Below are positions 41,904-53,949 of a DNA stretch of 64,000 nt, one piece after another. This DNA is from Ascarosepion bandense (taxonomy: Eukaryota; Mollusca; Cephalopoda; Sepiida; Sepiidae), in assembly GCA_037127315.1 (NCBI GenBank), contig JBBBDQ010001944.1, forward strand, positions 667,001 through 731,000, written 5' to 3'. The stretch's first letter is position 1. Each line of letters opens with the position of its first letter. The translations under genes were made by a program, and so were the position numbers. The notes beneath the pieces are model-generated. The model saw nothing but the letters and a program-made list of their open reading frames with translations, was not told the origin of the DNA and made no database searches.

Positions 41904-42232
41904 TTACCGATTTTCTACATGAGTGTAAGAACTGCAACCTTGAACATTTTGAATATCGTTTCTAATGTCTTTGTCTATGAGTGTATCAAATTTGATTAAA
42001 ATCGGATCACTCCTTCTATAACCCGATTTTTTCGATTATCGATTTTCGATATTTATCGGAGGTACCTCGAAACATAAACCTAACTAAGAACACTCGCAGA
42101 CGCTTATTAGTACAACTGTGTAAATTTTGAAGAAAATCAGTTCAGCCATTTCGGAGTCTATAGGTAACGGACACACACACACAGACACACAGAGAGACAA
42201 CGTTCAATTTATAAATAAGTTTAGATTAGTGG
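41612..42232 (-). mobile_element. Repeat family R copy
   Basis: Begins ACTAGCAGTATAGCCCAGCG and ends AAATAAGTTTAGATTAG. A short (CT)n(TA)n tract sits at the usual internal position (~41868-41905) before ATTACCGATTTTCTAC. Confidence 0.8.
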
Positions 42233-42713
42233 TGTAATTTTATCCTTCCCCATGGCTTATTCGAGCACGGCTTTCAACAATTTTCTATCCTTGTATGGAG
42301 GTGCCTAATTCTTATTTCACAGCGTTGTCAGAGTTCAAAATCGCTCACTCGGCCCTGCAGATGATTACTTAGTTTTACACCCTGCAGCCTTTTTCCAAAA
42401 CTCAACGTGGCAGTTCTATCGTTATGTTATCGTTCCTTCAATAGCAAAAGTTCAGCCAGACCTCATTCTTTCGTGATACAACTTCACATCTTTACAGCTA
42501 CGACCCAGCATGCTACCTTCGAGTAAAATCACCCACGTTTCAAAAGCATTTGAACGTTAAGGATAAATTTCTACTCGGAATTTTCTCCAGAACCTTTGCT
42601 TAGTGGAACAGATTCTCGTGTGAATGTTTTCTCAAATGCTCTAATATGAACCCCTTTAAGACAATGATTATTCTCTCTGTACTTATAATATTCACTTACT
42701 ATTCTTGCATTTG

Positions 42714-42853
42714 GATGTGCGTTGTGGTGCAGTGAATATGGGCTCGGACAAGAAATCGAGAAGCCGAGTTCGAATTCCAGTTGAATTCCTTGCATTCACT
42801 TTCGAGACATGATCGCCCAGGCGTGTATCACATATGGCACATAACTGACTGAC
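42714..42853 (+). mobile_element. SINE-A copy lacking its middle
   Basis: Head and box B (GCCGAGTTCGAATTCCAG) are followed by TTGCATTCAC, then directly TTTCGAGACATGATCGCC and the CATATGGCACATAACTGAC end. About 160 bp of body, including half of the 3' hairpin, is gone. Confidence 0.85.
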
Positions 42854-43337
42854 TTTTGCATTAATAACGCGACCCATGTTCAATAATAATCTACTTTGAG
42901 TAGGTCTTAAGCATCGTATTGTTTGAAAGAACTATTTTTAACACCAATCTACAGAAGTAGCAAATTTTGGGAGTCAAACTATAGTGTACCTTTGCGATGT
43001 ATGAACGTGTAGGTCTCTGTAATTGTATGACATTCCCTGTACTATTTTGGTAAGAAACTAATCTTTTGACCTATATCGGCATTATGCATTTGCAAACAAG
43101 AAGAATGTAAAACCAAGTTGTATCTGTAATCTTTATGACGACAGAAACAAAGATGTAGTATTGTACGTGCAGTAAGTATTCTTAGGTATGACGTTAAACT
43201 ACACCCGCAGTAAGGCTTCTGATCGGGAGATTGACGGTTTTGGGAAGACCTGAGCCACTTCATACTTGCGATTGCTATCAGGTCTACTCTATCACCTGTA
43301 TTAGGCGTAGCATCACCTGTTAGAGCCATAGCTATGG

Positions 43338-43637
43338 TCAGTCAGTCAGTTAAGTGCCATTTATGATACACGTTTGAACGATCATGTCTCAAAATAAACA
43401 TGTGTGTCTGGGCAGAAGTTTTTCCTACAGTAAATTGCCGTTACTTTCTGCGGTAGACTGGTTGCCAACCAAGGCTATAGAACCAAATATGTTCTGCTAT
43501 TTAACCCATAGCCGATGGAGAAGAGATGGGTTAATACTTTTCCCAAGCGTATGTGCGCGTAAGTGAATGCAACTGATTTCGAACTCAGTTCTCCGAATTC
43601 TCGTTCCGAGACAATATCTATTGTACCACAACGCACA
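43338..43637 (-). mobile_element. SINE-A copy
   Basis: Full-length minus-strand copy with a diverged 3' hairpin (ATGTCTCAAAATAAACATGT) and degenerate head (TATTGTACCACAACGCACAT). Confidence 0.85.
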
Positions 43638-44869
43638 TTAATATAAGGTCTGTTAAAATCTATCGCTCGACTGGTGCTATAAAAAAATAAGAACACATCC
43701 TTTTTGCATTTGATCTTCATCGAAATACTCCGATTCTGAAGGCATAGATTTTATCCAGCCTCGTTTTCATTAATGGAAGAAATTCTGGAAATCCTTTGTT
43801 TGAATAGCGAGCAGATACCTAGTCTCATACTCTTGGATTTCATTACGTCTTGAAATCTTGTTGCTTTTACCTAGGATTTAATTTTAGAAAAGAAAAATAA
43901 GTTACAAGGAGAAAGATCTGGGTAATATAGCAGCTGTCCCTCAGGAGAGTGTTTTACTTGCACACAAACCACTGTACAAATAGGGTAACCGATAGAATCT
44001 TTGTAGTATAGTGACAGTACCACACTCTACACACGTTTTTGTTTTCAAGCGCTAATTTAAAGAACAAAAGTTAGCGATAAATTTAAAACTAATTTTGATG
44101 AGCGAGAGAGTTTAATATTAATCTGTATCAATCAGTTTCACTCTCTGAATACTCTCTCCGTTACCATAGCAATAGTCCCAATACTTTTTGATCAAACAGC
44201 GTATATTTAGAAACATCATAGAACAAAAAGTTAGATAAAATTAACGAGCACTGATTTAGCTGCTTGCAATTTCGTTTATTTTTAATTCCTCTTAGCTATT
44301 GCGTTTTAGCCAACCTTCCGTAATCTCTGAGAGAAGAATTACTAATAGAAATTCTGTATTCATAATCGATAACAGGATCCGTAGCCTAGTCCCTCCGTAA
44401 GGATAATTGATGAGTTGAAGATATTCTCTGAATTGATAAGGATAATATTAAATTTAGATTCAGGTTTCCTCTTTTTCGAAATATAATTCATTTTGGGCTT
44501 TTATATCTACCTTGGCTGATTCTAATATAAAACGAGTATTTATTTGTTAATTTATCGCAATCTCTCCCTATAAGATTTACATATTATATTAAATTACCCA
44601 TAACGGATTGATATGTTTGTAAATTGTCGAATCTGGTGATTCAAGAATCACTCTTAAATTTAAATAGTTAGTTTGATTAGTTTTGGTTTGTTTTACGGCA
44701 TATGAAACCTCAATGGGTTGTTTAATGCAGACAAAATTTTTTACAATAGATTTTTGAGTAGAATATATATTCTTTTTAAAAAACAAGTTTATAGATCATC
44801 TTTTAAATGACATATTTTTGTAAAGTGGTTTTTGTTGAGAGTCAGATGCATTGCTAGTATGTATTCACT
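43638..44869. other. AT-rich stretch without recognised features
   Basis: No cross-copy repeat or coding signature recognised. The minus-strand frame 44589-44786 has no motif. Confidence 0.4.
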
Positions 44870-45170
44870 TTCCAAAAACTCATTGCTGGCAATATTCTAT
44901 TTTCCCTAACAATGTATTGCTAGTTATATTGTGTTTCAAAAATGTATTGCTGGTAATATTTTTTCCTTTAAAATGTACACCATGTATTTTTACTATAAAA
45001 CTCTATTTGTATACTTTCATAGTGTTTTGATCTCGGGGTTAATGTGGGCCTGGGAACAATAGCAGTTACGAGGTGGTTCCATGCTCTTCACAGCCTCAAA
45101 CTCAGAGGCCTTGCTGCCAGATGCCGTTTATTACCATACACAGAACCTTATAAATAGTAAAATGATGGAT
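44870..45170 (-). repeat. Part of the minisatellite-bearing element
   Basis: ATGTATTGCTAGTTATATTG and ATGTATTGCTGGTAATATTT are degenerate minisatellite units. 45015-45160 complements the left block at 30.8-30.95 kb (complement shows GGAACCACCTCGTAACTGCT and ATTGTTCCCAGG). Confidence 0.5.
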
Positions 45171-45418
45171 TGATTCATTTTCTACGCATTATCAACCCTT
45201 TCAAGGTTATTTAAACCCAGAAAATATTTTTAGATTGTAAAACGTTTTTGAGATAATAACGATTTATTTATACAAGTTTTACTAAATAACACATAACTAA
45301 ATTAAAAGTCGGCTCGTATATTTTCCAAGATAACTGCCTGAAAGTGGATATAAAGAGCCCAACGCGAATTGAAACCAAGACGTTCGAGTCATTATCTATT
45401 ACATATCCCGCATATCCA

Positions 45419-45530
45419 AGCTTACAGTACCTGGTATTCCCAAGCAGTGAATCAACTAGCTACTGACCAAAACTTGCTTAACTTCGATGAGCTTACAGGA
45501 ACTAGTGTTTTAGCGTGATAGGGATGTAAT
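45419..45530 (-). pseudogene. 5S rRNA-like pseudogene a
   Basis: The minus strand reads ATCACGCTAAAACACTAGTT, CATCGAAGTTAAGCAAG and GGGAATACCAGGTACTGTAA, the 5S rRNA order with many changes in the middle. It lies 132 bp from a second 5S-like unit in the same orientation. Confidence 0.7.
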
Positions 45531-45550
45531 CCACACGACTTACGTATACA

Positions 45551-45666
45551 ATCTTACAGCATCTGGTATTCCCAAGCGGTCACCCATCTTGGTACTGCCC
45601 AGATTCGGCGTTGTTTAAGTTCGGTGATCATATGGAAACCAATGTTTCAACGTTATATGGCCATAA
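45551..45666 (-). pseudogene. 5S rRNA-like pseudogene b
   Basis: The minus strand reads GGCCATATAACGTTGAAACA, GATCACCGAACTTAAACAAC, GATGGGTGACCGCTTGGGAA and CCAGATGCTGTAAG. It is closer to 5S rRNA than its neighbour, but substitutions in the A-block and C-block make function unlikely. No SINE head follows it, unlike the composite copies. Confidence 0.75.
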
Positions 45667-46700
45667 ATAGATCCCATTCTGATCATTATGCTACTTCGGA
45701 GTAATAAATAATTATTTCATGTTTGATTATTTACAAGTAGCATATTCACCTGGAGAAGGATGAACCAACTGAAATATGTTAAAATGAGAATTTTTTGTCT
45801 AATAGCATTGTTTTCAAAGAATATCAAATATTCTATTATGACATGTATTTTCTTTGTATTGAAAAACAGTTAAAACAATAGAGAACAAAAATGTTCAATA
45901 CCGTTGTTATTCGTGGTCTGTCGCGATAACAGTTGCTATAATCAAGAATTTTCGGAAAAAAATATGCCGTCTTTCTTGCGCTGAAAAATCTTGTCATGCC
46001 GTCACGATATTGCGATCATAAAATGCATAATGTTTGCCATATTCACTCTAGTTTCTTCTCAAGGCGACATTCTTCCTCTCCTTTTCTCTCGCATCTTTTG
46101 TCGATTAAATTTCAGTTGTTGACTTTCTCTGCTTAACCAACGCAGACAAGTCCGCTAGACAAATATCAAATAAATTTACGAATCAGACACAAACGGATCT
46201 GCGTGACTAGAAAACTGCCAGTCTCTGCGTTTAGTCCATGATTTTGGTGATTTGCGCCGCATATTAAAGAATAAAATGTTGTATATTGGCGTCTTTTGAC
46301 ACCGAGTAACCGGGTCGATTTGATGCATTGTTCTTTCGAATTACTTTCAACAATAAAAATAGTGTTTGCTTTTTTTTTTCTTTTTTTTTTTTGTTCTTTT
46401 TGTAAGTGTGTGAACTTCGTAAACGGAGTTTTGTTACTAATGCAGATCGATTTTTCAGATTCTGTCTGCCATCATTGATAATGTATTTATTTTCGTTGCA
46501 TGGTATCGCAACGTCCAAGTCGTTTTTACATGCCAAGACCGCTATATAAGAACTATGGTTCATGAGATAAAGAAGTATCATCCGGAAAACAACACAAAGA
46601 AATATTTGAAGTATTAGAATAACTTTATTTATTTGGGAAATATATTCGATTAATCAAGAGAATATATACTTGGGGATAAAATAGCTGCATACGGAATAGA
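45667..46700. other. Stretch without recognised features
   Basis: No signature recognised. The 105-codon minus-strand frame at 46264-46581 spans a poly-T tract (Lys-rich product) and is discounted. Confidence 0.4.
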
Positions 46701-46708
46701 AAATTAAC

Positions 46709-47512
46709 TTCAGAGGGTCATTCAATAAATAAGGTGACTTTGTCGGTATAACGACTTCTACGAGGGTCATTCAATAAATAAGGTGAATTTTTCGGTATAA
46801 TGATTTCTACGAGGGTCATTCAATAAATGATGTGAATCTTTTGGTATAAGGACTTCTATGAGGGTCATTCAATAAATAAGATGAAAGTTTCGGTATAACG
46901 ACTTCTACGAGGGTCATTCAATAAATAAGGTGAATTTTTCTATATAAAAGCTTCTACGAGGGTCATTCAATAAATAAGGTGAATTTTTCTGTATAAGGAC
47001 TTCTAATACAGATAGAAGCTTACTTTTTTATGTTTTTTTTTCTTTACATCTTTTTCAAAGGGATTTAATTTCTTTTTGCAGATTGAACAAATTTTGAGAG
47101 TTTTGGAAATTAACAAAGATAGACAAAATTGTCCATGGTGACCTTGCCTACTCGAAGGCCACACACGGCAGCCCAAATGGTGCAGACCATCAACGAACTA
47201 GGCTGGGATCTGATCCCTCATCCACCTTACAGTCCAGACCTTGCCCCTTCAGACTTTCACCTGTTTGGTCCCTTGAAAGCGTTCACGAGAGGCACGAAGT
47301 TTGAAAATGACGATGAAGTCAAAAGTGCCGTGAACGATTGGCTGAGACATCAGTCCAAAGAATTTTACGCTGAGGGAATACGGAAGCTTGTGCACAGATG
47401 GGAAAAGTGTGTGGCACTGCTGGGAGAATACGTTGAAAAATAATTACGCTTCTATCTGTATTAGAAGTCCTTATACTGAAAAATTCACCTTATTTATTGA
47501 ATAATCCTCGTA
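46709..47512 (+). mobile_element. Mariner-like element with a six-fold amplified left end
   Basis: GAGGGTCATTCAATAAATAA recurs at 46713, 46762, 46811, 46860, 46909 and 46958, an exact 49-bp period. The last copy continues through TATAAGGACTTCTAATACAG and ATAGAAGC. The right end (47446-47512) is a single complementary copy ending CCTCGTA, so the terminal inverted repeat is about 75 bp. It encloses a transposase fragment. A final TA at the right end fits the TA target of mariners. Confidence 0.85.
47129..47443 (+). pseudogene. Mariner transposase C-terminal fragment
   Basis: The open frame reads TRRPHTAAQMVQTINELGWD, HPPYSPDLAPSDFHLFGPLK and LVHRWEKCVALLGEYVEK before a stop. YSPDLAPSD carries the third acidic residue of the DDD catalytic triad. 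The preceding HDNARPHTA-type motif with the second Asp is degraded to TRRPHTA. Full-length mariner transposases are ~345 residues, so about 250 N-terminal residues (DNA-binding domain and first catalytic Asp) are missing. It cannot be active alone. Confidence 0.9.
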
Positions 47513-47574
47513 GTAAATACAAAAAATGTAAATGTTAAAAAATCTTAACAAACATGCAGATTACACAAGGCTTT

Positions 47575-50500
47575 TATATAATCTTCTCACCACAAGCAAG
47601 GCAGAACTACCACTGGTGCGAAGTGGGTTACAGAATAGAAGAGTGAAGGGAGAAAACAGTTCACATTAGGTATCGGGGAATGGGTAAAAGAAGAACGGGT
47701 ACATTAGAGTAAAGAGAGATGCGTGAGGGCAAAGTGTAAAGTGAGGATGGCAATCAAGAGATGATAGTTGACGTTGCATTTAAACTCTTAGAGATTGTAG
47801 CTATCAGAAGACGGAAGGGAGTTCCACAGGCGGGAGTGCGAGAAAAGAAGTTGTTGAGTATTAGTGGTTGTTACACTTGATTGTTTTCACAGTAAAAGGT
47901 TAGGACCTTGTTGCCAGTCTAGTAGCACGAGTAAATTCGCGTTATGGGCGGGAACCAAGGAGCTAAGCTCGTCGGAGCAGAATCCGTGAAAGTATTTGTA
48001 GGAGAGACAAAGGAAATACACATCTCGTTGGTGAGAGAGAAACTGGATTCGGGCGGCTAGATCAGGATCGACTACACTGCAGATTTTTCTTTGGGTCGGG
48101 AACCCCAAGGTGAAGAGAAGGGGCGACCGACCAGATATTACAGCAGTGTCAATGCAAAGGCGGGTAGTAGATTTGTAAATGTGCATGATGGATTCAGAAG
48201 AGAAGAACTTCCTGGCCCGACACAAGGAAACCGACTTTCTTAGCAGTAGATTTAGCTATTGATCCAATGTATTCGTTCCACTTAAGGTCAGCTGGGAGAG
48301 TGAGACCAAGGAGGGTCAGTGTATTGCTCCCAGAGAGTTTAGCGTGATCCATGCTGATAGCGGGTAGAAAAGATTGTCTATGGTGGTTCAAGGAAGCATT
48401 ATAGTTTACGAGTCATTTGTTACCCAAATCTACCACAGACTGGAGGTTCTTTTCGAGAGCAGCAGCAAGATTGTTTTGTCTGTATCAGCAGAATTCAGAG
48501 GCGAGAGTAAATGGTTGTGTCGTTAGCGTAGATGCCTCTTTACATCAGGAAGATCTTTGATGAAAATCAGAAAAAGCGTAGGACCTACGATAAAGCCTTA
48601 AGATGCATCCGCATTCGTTTGACAGGATCTGGAAGCATGGCCGTTCAGTACGAATTCATTACTGGATTCGATAGGAACGTTTTGATTAAGTCAAACAATC
48701 GTCCAGATATACCATATTCCAGTAGCTTGCGTAGAAGGCCAGTGTACCAAGCCCTGTCAAATGCTTTGGAGATATCTAAGGCAACAGCTCGGGCTTCAGC
48801 GTTCTTATCAAGAGCCTGGTATAGGTACCCCGTGATGATAATTAGCTTGTCAGCGATAGAACTGGCAAAGCAAAGCCATACTGTCTGCCGAAGATGATGG
48901 CCTCGAACACTTTGCCAAAAATTGGTAGGAGGCTGACAAGAAGATTATTGGGGGGGGGGGGTCTGAGGGTTCAATAGGGTTCTTACAAACAGAAACCGCT
49001 GAGAACTTCCATCAGGTAGGGAAACAAAAAGTAGATAGACAATAGTCGTAGAGTTTGGAGAGGACAGAGGAGAGTTCACAAGCACACTTCTTTAAGACGA
49101 TGACTGGGATTCCGTAACATCTGCTCGCCTTATGGGGGTAAAGTTTTGAAATCATTTTAGAGACAAGCGAGTGGGTAATATAAACGTCGCTCAGTTCTAG
49201 GTGGGAAATAGGGTGCGGATATTCTAGACGAATTAAGTGAGGAATCGGAGGAGGATCTGCGGGAAAAGCACCCGTCTTGTCCGCTGTTGCTAGGAGGAAT
49301 TAATATTTATTTATTAAAGACGGAATGGAAGGTTCGCTGTTGTTTAGCACACCTTGCAGATCCATCAACACTTTTTTGGAACCAAACTTGCTGCTGCTAT
49401 ACACTGCTTCATTCTATCGCAAACAAGAGCTAAGCGTCATTGAGGATCCTCTTACATTCATTGCGAGCAGAGTCAAATAGAGGACTATTAAGGTTAGACC
49501 CGTGGCTCCGATAATGCCTTCCAATAAAGCTTTATCAAAGCCATAGTGATTTCTGTGAGTTATGGCGACTGAACAAGCAGGAAAGAACCATGCAAATGGG
49601 GTTTAAGGTGAAACTTCCTTGGTGAGATGAAAGCATTGATGCGAGCTTTTATCCAGGAGAAGACCTCAGAAGCAGTTTTCAACGGGAGACTAAACACTTT
49701 CTTCCAAGGGACGTAGCACAGAAAGTCTCGTAGTGCCTCTTAGTCCGCCTTTTGATAGCAGTAAAAGATTCTGCTGCTCGGAGGTTCCTTTGGGGAGAGG
49801 AAATTGAGAGAGATACCACAGAAACCACAGCATGATAAGAGCTGCCAACAGGGAGAAGCTGCATCGCATGGCAGGAGTAAGGGATAGAAATGAAGAAGAG
49901 ATCTAACAGAAAAGCTTATCTTTCACGTATACTTACAAAACGTATGGGAAAGGCCACCTCTTGCGTGAGAAATTGGGTGATAGCAAAGTTCAGAGAGTGA
50001 ATGTCAGCAAGGTCAGTAACAGATTTTTCTAGCCAATTGGCATGGTGAGCACTGAAGTCATCGAACACAAATATGTTGGCGAACGGGTAAAAGGCAGTGG
50101 CCTTATTTGTATTATCAGATATACCGTTCAGCAAGCAACAGTCGATAGAGAAAGAAAAGATAGCTGAGTTTAGTAGAGTGAGACGGAGGTACATTTATGG
50201 AGGATCAAGTGATTCAAAACAATCATCCCTAGCCAGACGGAGATATTTATTGACATAGACTCCCAGGTCATGCATATGGACGCTGGTGTCCTTTCTAAAG
50301 AGGGATCTGTGATCGATAAATCAGAGGATAAATTTGAGGGGATTCAGGTTAGTTTCATAGAGAGCGAGAATGTCTTGGGATTCCACACTGCAAAGGTTAG
50401 CACGAATACTACGGTTATTATTGAAAGAAATGTTGAGGAGTTTAGGAGATTTTTGTGAGGCTGGTTTCGCATTGAATTTGTTGCTGTGAGTATTCGTAGT

Positions 50501-50950
50501 TATTTCTGATGAGGAGATGCCTCGAGTAGTGGTAGTAACATGCGTAGAAAAGGAACTGGCCTTGACGGCAGCATAGTGTGGCCTCAGGGTCGCCCACCGG
50601 AAGAACTTGCGGGGACACATATCCATGCGCGTAATGTCACTACAAGAACACCGATATTATTTAACTGTTGATCAGAGCAGACGCTCAGGACGCTATGCAA
50701 GAGTTAGGGCTCCTAACTACCAGTCGAGAGCAGCAACTAGAAACCCGGTACCCTCAGTATAGAGAGCAGTTGCCAATTTTCACCCACATCATGCGCAAAC
50801 TCCACGATTGAGGCATAAGCAGAAAAACGATAATGAGAGGGGAACACCTCCTTGAATAGGAAACAAGGGATGAGCCTCTACGTTTGATCAGTAAAAGAGG
50901 GTGAAGCATGAAGCGGATAACGGTAGGCTAAATCTACTTCAATTTAAAAA
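47575..50950 (-). mobile_element. Near-full-length dominant LINE (about 3.4 kb), inactive
   Basis: Right to left: one 5'-end monomer (50840-50950: TAGGAAACAAGGGATGAGCC), a leader, then the ORF with an endonuclease start NNNRSIRANLCSVESQDILA (~50400-50460). The endonuclease core is FDDFSAHHANWLEKSVTD (~50030), where a family-typical GDFNAHH is changed. After an inter-domain linker, the RT has VALDISKAFDRAW (~48770), YANDTTIYS (~48515; catalytic YADD changed to YAND) and a C-terminal SHQRDVYFLCLSYKYFHG (~48010). The 3' tail ends at 47580. Stops, frame shifts and two altered catalytic motifs make it dead. A single ORF carrying endonuclease and RT fits the jockey/CR1 superfamily; no separate gag-like ORF was seen. 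Confidence 0.85.
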
Positions 50951-50999
50951 AACAAAACAAACTAAAAATTAAATAATAAAAAAAATAAAGGCTATGGGT

Positions 51000-51822
51000 G
51001 ATTATTATTTTCTTTTCACGTTAAGAATAAAATTAGTGATTTGGAGGACCCTAGATATTTTAGTAGGCCACAATTTGAATAGCATAAGGTTCGCAGATAA
51101 TACAGTGCTGATAGCAAACACGGAAAGAAAACTAAAAACCTCTTAGAGAAGGTAGCTGAAGAGAGTGCCAAGAAAGGACTACAAATAAAATGCAAGAAAA
51201 CCGAATGCATGGTCATCAGCAAAAAGAGCAGACCAAAATGCCGAAAACAATTAGGGGATACAAAAATCAAGCAGGTAGAAAAATTTAAGCACCTGGGAAG
51301 TGTTCCAACAGAAAACGGAAAGTGAGGCACACGACGCATTCCAGAAGCTGAGTAGAATATTAAGAGAAAGGAACATTTCGCTGGAAACAAAGAAAAGAGT
51401 ACTGAACTGCTATGTAATGACAGTTCTTCAATATGACAGCAAATGCTGGAGACTATCATCAAAGGCGAAAGAAAAACTTGAAGCAACTGAAATGTGTTTC
51501 TATAGAACGAGGCTGCGGAAATCACAGATCGAACATGTGAGCAATGATGGGGTTTTGGAAAGGATGGAAACGAAAAGAAAATTAATACTGAGCATCAGGA
51601 AGATCCAAGTAAAGTTCCTGGGACATGCAATGAGGAAGGAGGGCTTGGAGAACCTGATACTAACAGGCCAAATAAAGGGGAAAAAAGACAAGGGAAAGCA
51701 GATGGATGACAAAACGGGTGTTGCGTTGTGTTAAAGGAGAAAGTGTGCTAAGAGCCACCAGGGATAGGAAAACGTGGAAGGCCATGATCGTTTACGTCCT
51801 AGAAAGATAAAGCACATAGAAG
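51000..51822 (+). mobile_element. RTE-type LINE 3' region
   Basis: Broken frames: GGHNLNSIRFADNTVLIANT (~51070; catalytic FADD changed to FADN), KTECMVISKKSRPK, VEKFKHLGSVPTENGK, ISLETKKRVLNCYVMTVLQY (~51390), EATEMCFYRTRLRKSQ and KFLGHAMRKEGLENLILTGQ (~51620). It ends at ACGTCCTAGAAAGATAAAGC and runs into a (GAA)n tail, as expected of RTE-clade elements with short-repeat tails. 5'-truncated. Confidence 0.85.
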
Positions 51823-51967
51823 AAGAAGAAGAAGAAGAAGAAGAAGAAGAAGAAGAAGAAGAAGAAGAAGAAGAAGAAGAAGAAGAAGAAGAAGAAGAAG
51901 AAGAAGAAGAAGAAGAAGAAGAAGAAAAAGAAGAAGAAGAAGGAGAAGAAGAAGAAGAAGAAGAAGT
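51819..51967. repeat. (GAA)n microsatellite, RTE tail
   Basis: About 49 nearly pure GAA units starting right at the RTE 3' end. The poly-Glu and poly-Leu frames here are artefacts. Confidence 0.95.
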
Positions 51968-52171
51968 GTTACGATAAAACAGAAAAGGGGATAGTGAAAT
52001 AAATCAAGTGCAAAAATTAAAATAATTACGCACTTTTTCAACAGTGAACAGACAATGTGTCCCCAAAAGCTGTAGCGAAATAGTGAAAAAATGTTTTCTA
52101 AAAGCTAAACATAGCATTAAGGAATAGGAAAATTTAATTCAAACAAAGAAAAGAGAGCTTATTAATTATAC

Positions 52172-52610
52172 AGGGTGTATCAAACATACCTTTTCAAACT
52201 CTGAGCATGCGTTCTTCATACTAAACAAGGACAAAAGTCCATATAGACATAAGTCGAAAAAAAACGTTCGTTTTTTAGATATTAAGTTCAAAGAAATTTT
52301 ACGGAATATGGCACTGTATTGGAATCTAAATTAGATTCTATTTGTCATTAGTGTAAATTTGTTGGCATATTGACTAGGTTACGTTTATCATTCGTGTACA
52401 TCGTTATAATGTGTAATACGTGCGCTAATTCTTAACCTAGATGTGTTCCGTACAACTGTGGCAAGGTATTCGTATCGTGAGCACGCAAATATTTTTACAT
52501 ATGGCCGCGCAAATATAATGGACGCGTGGCTGGACGACTTTATCAGATTGCGTTTCAGTCCAACATTTTTTTTTTTTTGTTTATTGTCGCGTTGATGAAA
52601 CAGGATGAAG
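52172..52610 (+). mobile_element. 5' part of a mariner-superfamily-like DNA transposon
   Basis: Starts TACAGGGTGTATCAAACATA, which looks like a terminal end. It shares blocks with 21712-22110 (AACAAGGACAAAAGTCCATA, GTATTCGTATCGTGAGCACG, TTTATCAGATTGCGTTTC). It is cut by a SINE-A copy at 52611. No catalytic region seen. Confidence 0.4.
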
Positions 52611-52916
52611 GATGTGCGTTGTGGTGCAGTGAATATCGACTCGGAACGAGGAATCGGGGAGATGAGTTCGAATTCCAGTTGAATTCCTTGCATCCACTTA
52701 CGCACAAATACCCTTTGGGATAGGTTTTAATCCGTCTCTTCCCTCCAGTTATGGGTTAAATAATAGGCCAGATTGGGTTCTACAGCTTTGGCTGGCAACC
52801 AGTCTACCGCAGAAAGCAATGGCAACCTACTGCGATATAATCTTTTGCCCAGTCGTGTCTCTTTCGAGACATGATCGCCAAAAGCGTGTATCCCATATGG
52901 CACTTTACCGACTGAC
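52611..52916 (+). mobile_element. SINE-A copy
   Basis: GATGTGCGTTGTGGTGCAGT head, box B GAGTTCGAATTCC, body to TCTACCGCAGAAAGCAATGG, and 3' end after the hairpin (CTTTCGAGACATGATCGCC) with ACTTTACCGACTGAC. Confidence 0.9.
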
Positions 52917-53945
52917 TTGCGAAAAGCTGAGAAACGCTGAATAAAACTCCAGAATAAGATGGAACGACAATAAATATAATTCTACGTTCCAAAAAGAGTT
53001 AAGTAAATTCGTTTTCATGTGGTTCTAATATAAAAGCCTAATATTTGTTGCAATTCAAGAAAACGAATTAATATGACCCCTGACTACTTTTTTCTTTTCG
53101 CGTAAACGACAGTAAATTTCTTATTTAGAAAAGACGATGGAAATGGCGATGAATAAATTCAATGGTGAATTGGAATGACGAAAATATATTTTTTCGAAAA
53201 CTGAGTCCTTTATTAAAAGATTGAAAACATAGACAAAGAAAATAATGTTTGAAAATTATGTTTTCTCCCGCTTCTCTAGTAGTAAATAAAGAACATCTTG
53301 AAGTGACCGAATTCATACTGCTTTAGTAAGGACAAAGTTCCGCTCACACAATTTCTTACTTAGAACTATGTCTCTTTGGTGAAGACTCCGGAGAGGATGC
53401 TTCTTCTATGCTCATAACCACTTCAAGTTCAGTATCGACAACTATCTATCCTACATGTCCTCATATTATACAATAATTCTTACTTTCTCTCTTTACCCAC
53501 TTAGAGCATTCAGTGTACATTTAGTGGATCTTGGGCCTTGTATTTGATGTAAAACACTATTTAAAATATAAGGGGTCAACTTGAGGTCGTAAAAGAACAA
53601 CGTCAGCAACAATAGTTTAAATAGCAGGGTAGGAAACCAACTGTTAAAATAAATTATATAGATATTGTTCTTATACTATGTGCAAAACGTCAAACATTTT
53701 GTTAATATTTAAACTATCTTGGGAAAATCAATGTACTAACTTCCTCAAGGACACATGAGCGACTGGATGAAAGCGTTGGTTGAATCCAGTGACTTGAGCC
53801 AAAGTTGTGAATTCACTATCTGCCTACAAGTGAACAAAAAACTGAGAGTTGAGTTAATAGGGAGGTAACTGTTACTAAGGCATCAAGAAGTAGCATGACT
53901 CATGGAACGTGAACAGTGTACCCCGGTAAATGAATTACAGGATTT
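52917..53945. other. Stretch without recognised features
   Basis: No coding or cross-copy repeat signature recognised. Confidence 0.4.
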
Positions 53946-53949
53946 ACTT

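Noticed and set aside
45551..45666. Functional 5S rRNA gene
   Set aside because: Substitutions across conserved blocks and absence of a regular 5S repeat unit point to a pseudogene.
46709..47000. 49-bp regular array as a CRISPR
   Set aside because: Units are contiguous with no unique spacers, and the unit is the terminal repeat of a mariner. Eukaryotic context.
48532..48897. 121-codon plus-strand frame
   Set aside because: Antisense of the minus-strand LINE RT.
51016..51525. 169-codon minus-strand frame
   Set aside because: Antisense of the RTE RT region. The sense strand gives recognisable RT motifs.
51774..52041. Poly-Glu (+) and poly-Leu (-) open frames
   Set aside because: They translate the (GAA)n tail of an RTE element.
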